From: Fomes fomentarius
Taxonomy: Eukaryota; Basidiomycota; Agaricomycetes; Polyporales; Polyporaceae
DNA length: 64,000 nucleotides
Assembly (NCBI GenBank): GCA_022606135.1
Contig: JABYQN010000009.1
Coordinates: 25,001-89,000 of the forward strand
Direction of reading: 5' to 3'
The notes below the pieces were generated by a model that made no database searches, was not told where the DNA came from, and was given only the letters and a program-made list of their open reading frames with translations. The position numbers were made by a program, and so were the translations under genes. This document shows positions 60,945 through 64,000 of the stretch, piece after piece (the first letter of the stretch is position 1; each line of letters starts with the position of its first letter).

Positions 60945-62025
60945 TTAGACGGAGAAGCATCTACATCGAGCATGTAAGGGTATGAGATGTGCCAATGTGA
61001 TCCAAACCTGCATAAGGAAGCATCGCAGTCAGGACCACTCACAGATTAGGAGACAAAACCCACGTTATACAGAACATATGAAACCTTGTCATCCTGAGCG
61101 TTCCGAAGGAAGTAGTAGCGGAGTGCCACATAAGCTCCGAGCGCGATAAATGCGCACATGCAAGCAGGTCCGATGTTCCAGAAACGCGAGATCAAGATGG
61201 ACCATGCGATGATTGCGCAGAGGGTGGCAATCCGTGACAGCTCCGGAGCATAGATAGGGAAAGTGGTACGTCCCAAAGCTCTATCCCCCGCGACATCTGC
61301 AAAATCTTGGGCCTGGATGGTAGTAAATATGAGCAGGCCGCTTATGCAAACAGCCATGATAGAGATGCTGTCGAGTGTCCGGTGTCCCCCTAGAGAGAAG
61401 GTCAATGGTGTCCATCAATCAAATCGAACTAATAATTGACAACTCACCCATCAACTTAGTCGCCCCTACCTCGATGCTTGTGTACCCGCCGATGTTGCAA
61501 AAGTTTTTCCCCATGTGGTGGCTTGAGAGGCCCAGCTCGTCGTACAGGAATGTCGTCGCGAGAAGCGCTAGGGTGCACATTACCATATCGCTGCCAATTG
61601 CCGCGGATGTAATGATGCACAGCACAGCGACTATCCACCGTAGAGCGCGGGCATGGGAAGGGCTGATTCTTCCAGACGGGATTGGCCTCCATGGCTTATT
61701 CAACGCATCTTCCGTACATCCGCCTGCCTGGTTGGAGACGTTGCACATCAGTTGATGGACCCATATCCACATCATTCCACATATTAGGTTCAGGAATGAG
61801 TGTAATGGTGCGGCCGCGCATGCAAAGGCTGACTGCAGTAGAAGGAGTCAGGTTGTCGTTTTCTTGATTTGGATTCGATGACTCCGAAGGACTCACAATT
61901 GGAATCAGAATGGTCTTGACATCAGCTGCTGTGAAGAGTATAATCGAATAGGCGTGATAAGCCACGAAGCTGTATATCGCAGTGGGATATGACCGTAAGG
62001 CGTTCAAGGCGATATACCCTTGCAT
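60945..62025 (-). CDS. UbiA-family membrane prenyltransferase or terpene cyclase
   Basis: The start MQGYIALNALRSYPTAIYSF leads to AYHAYSIILFTAADVKTILI and, across an intron, to SAFACAAAPLHSFLNLI and MMWIWVHQLMCNVSNQ. The first Asp-rich motif region reads NQAGGCTEDALNKPWRPIP, then ALRWIVAVLCIITSAAIGSD, FLYDELGLSSHHMGKNFCNI and GGYTSIEVGATKLMGE. The second motif reads QAQDFADVAGDRALGRTTFP (DxxxDxxxD type), followed by LSRIATLCAIIAWSILIS. A final exon after YN gives VWITLAHLIPLHARCRC and stops at 60945. It has about eight TM helices. The superfamily uses Mg-bound isoprenoid diphosphates; some fungal members cyclise farnesyl diphosphate (fumagillin pathway) while others prenylate aromatics. Sequence alone does not decide. 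A longer N-terminus is possible. Confidence 0.87.
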
Positions 62026-62563
62026 CGAGAGAACAGGTTCGAGTAGCGAAGAAACTGTAGGGGTATGTGAGTGTGGTTTCTGACACTGCGAACTTTAAGG
62101 CTGGTCTACCAGGCTTTAAGAGGTAGTGCTAACTTATTTAGCAAAAGTACATTATCATGTAGATTTCAGTGAGAGGAGCGGTACATGTGACTACCGGTTG
62201 ACAGGATAGTTTCCAGACTTCTCCGGATCTTTGAGTCGCGCACATGACAGTTCACGCTTTGGGCGCGAAGAAGATGAAACATCCTTTCAGGATTGAAAGA
62301 AGACGCCTGTCCGACCATATCATGGAGCCATCGGTTGATTATCTTGTGTCGCTGCGAGAAAACGCGCCAATTATGAGTATGACAGAAGAACGAATATGAT
62401 AGGATCGGTCTAGGAAGGTAACGAGTGAAGACAGAAGTCAAATGCAGGTCAGAGCATTGCCGAAGCCCCTGTTTTCAGCCCCTTGATTACTCCCTGTTTA
62501 CTGCCCCTTTGCGATCATATCTGCAGCCTAGTAGGGCAAATGTCACTATTTTATCAACTACAT
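62026..62563. other. Intergenic region, candidate cluster
   Basis: This spacer between the UbiA start and the GMC stop may include an extra 5' UbiA exon: CCCCTACAG at ~62052 is an acceptor-like word on the minus strand. Otherwise no gene is seen. Confidence 0.45.
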
Positions 62564-64000
62564 TCAATGCGTATTTAGACCCACCTTCTCCGCAACTGCA
62601 TAGACCGTAGCTTGACTGTGACATGCAATCTGGATTGGGAATATGCTTGCATCCACGACTCGCAGATTTGCGGTTCCATATACCTTCAAGAACTTGTCCA
62701 CGACGCCTGAAAAGTATCAGAACATGATATAAACAACAAAATCGTAACTCAAACTCACCGCCAATCTCTCTAGGGGACATAGCAGCAGTACCTATAGAGT
62801 GGAAGACAGTGATGAGACTATGCGTGATTGGCGTATGAAGCTCAACTCACCTATCAGATGAGATCCTCCCTATTGTACTCTAGACCGTCAGTGGAGGAGA
62901 TCTTTCTGTGAAGAAATGGCATACCGCTGATGTAGCACGTATATATCTGTAGACGTTCATCAGCACCGCTGTTGGACATGATAGAATTGCAATCGTACCC
63001 TATAAGTTCTTCATTAGTTTGGGCAGAGAGCTCAGGCGTGGTCTGGAGAGTAACGAGGTTCGATAATGGCGGCGTTCGTCCAATATCCTGGATGAATTTA
63101 ACAATATCGAGAAGCATCTGGCTATCTGTTAAGTCAATCTTATCAGGCTGTTAGATTTGCGCCGCAGAACAAAGGATGTATACCAAGTTCGTTGCTCAAG
63201 AATGCAGGGTCGACGGTAGGAGGTGCTAGGGGATCGCTTGAAGATATGTGCTACATAGAAAGGACAGTGAGTCGGATTGGGATTACACAAGTCTCCAAAC
63301 TTACTACACTGCCTCTGCTCAATGGATGCTTACGTTAAGGCGTCAGGTGTGTTCTGTTTAGACGACGTACATTGCACTCACCATGATACCTCCTAGCACG
63401 AAAGCGTAACTTTCCCCGTGCACTGGCGCAACAAATCCCTTGCTCCACTCAAGGATCTCTACCGTAGCGGTACTCCCTTCAGCAAGCCATTTGCGTGCAA
63501 TGGTATACTGTTGACGATGGAGCTTCGTAAGTCCTTGTGCACTCAGCTGGCGGTCAAACATCTTGAGTAGCTCCTGGGAGCGATTTCTCGGCACAAGATG
63601 TTGAAAAGGTATGAAGGCGGCGGTGTTGTCTGTATCGGCAAGCAAACCTGTCCCATTCTTTGCACTGCGAAAAAATTGAGTGATGAAGACGGGCCATGAG
63701 CTGGGCAGCTCACTATTGTGCGGCCTGTTCAGTTGCAAAAGTAGCGTTGTTACGCAGGATGTCTTCTCTTAACGGATTAGAAAAGTGACTAGTTGCACGG
63801 AAGTAACTTGTGTCATACCGAAGGTCTTGACGCCATGCTTTAGCTGCCACTGTACACCTACGAATAGATGCTCCTAGATACATGTTAGGAGGCGCATGGG
63901 ACAGACCGAAATACTCACCTGAAGATTCTCGCCAACACCAGGGAGCTCCACGAGAGTTGATAGTCCGTGGGACTCCAGGACACGCCGATTTCCGATTCCT
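62564..64000 (-). CDS. GMC-type FAD oxidoreductase (partial; 5' end outside window)
   Basis: The window edge cuts the gene in the second GMC signature: [20 protein letters not shown], then [26 protein letters not shown]. The substrate domain follows: [39 protein letters not shown], and a segment with [19 protein letters not shown]. Downstream come [20 protein letters not shown] and the catalytic end [18 protein letters not shown], then across an intron [20 protein letters not shown] and [17 protein letters not shown]. The stop is at 62564-62566. The catalytic His in GGSHLIGTAAM is present. GMC enzymes oxidise alcohols with FAD (aryl-alcohol, choline, glucose oxidases, and pathway dehydrogenases). 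Next to the UbiA and P450 genes it is a plausible alcohol oxidase of a pathway; substrate unknown. Confidence 0.9.

Overview
The window looks like nuclear DNA of a filamentous basidiomycete, most likely an Agaricomycete of the polypore/mushroom type. The genes carry many short GT-AG introns (about 50-70 bp, plus tiny exons). Several families are typical of Agaricomycetes: DUF6534 membrane proteins, lineage-specific 7-TM proteins, the UbiA family with the NQ...ED..NKP motif, and fungal P450s. The first 305 bases are fungal large-subunit rDNA. All exon joins and starts were read by eye, so intron-level detail is approximate unless a junction is named.

Region 1 (1-3500) has no protein gene. It holds a truncated 25S/28S rDNA piece that breaks off abruptly, a spacer rich in GGATCC/GGAATCC-like words, and a 1.37-kb non-autonomous DNA transposon with ~125-bp terminal inverted repeats. 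That element carries a (TACCAC)n/(TAC)n microsatellite and an array of nested inverted repeats.

Region 2 (3787-25101) is a dense conserved core: an SPX-RING ubiquitin ligase, a mitochondrial DUF2358/C6orf136-like protein, the NEDD8-E1 regulatory subunit ULA1, bifunctional ARG5,6, coproporphyrinogen oxidase HEM13, a Ser/Pro-rich protein of unknown function, and a class II myosin heavy chain. The genes are arranged as divergent and convergent pairs with short spacers.

Region 3 (25102-47394) is looser and repeat-rich. It has two tandem paralogous 7-TM genes, a secreted-type purine nucleoside permease (NUP family), a divergent MCD4/PIG-N-like GPI ethanolamine phosphate transferase and a small MDR oxidoreductase. 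Two broken partial copies of the myosin II gene lie 15-22 kb downstream of their parent, one young (~97% identical) and one old and heavily deleted. At least two other local repeat families flank them.

Region 4 (47395-64000, continuing past the right edge) looks like a candidate natural-product locus: a divergent pair of P450s, then a same-strand run of DUF6534 membrane protein, SAM methyltransferase, second DUF6534 protein, UbiA-family prenyltransferase/terpene cyclase and a GMC oxidoreductase cut by the window edge. A UbiA enzyme could make or attach an isoprenoid that the P450s, GMC enzyme and methyltransferase then tailor. This pathway is an inference from gene content; no product can be named. 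The MDR reductase at 42040 may or may not belong to it.
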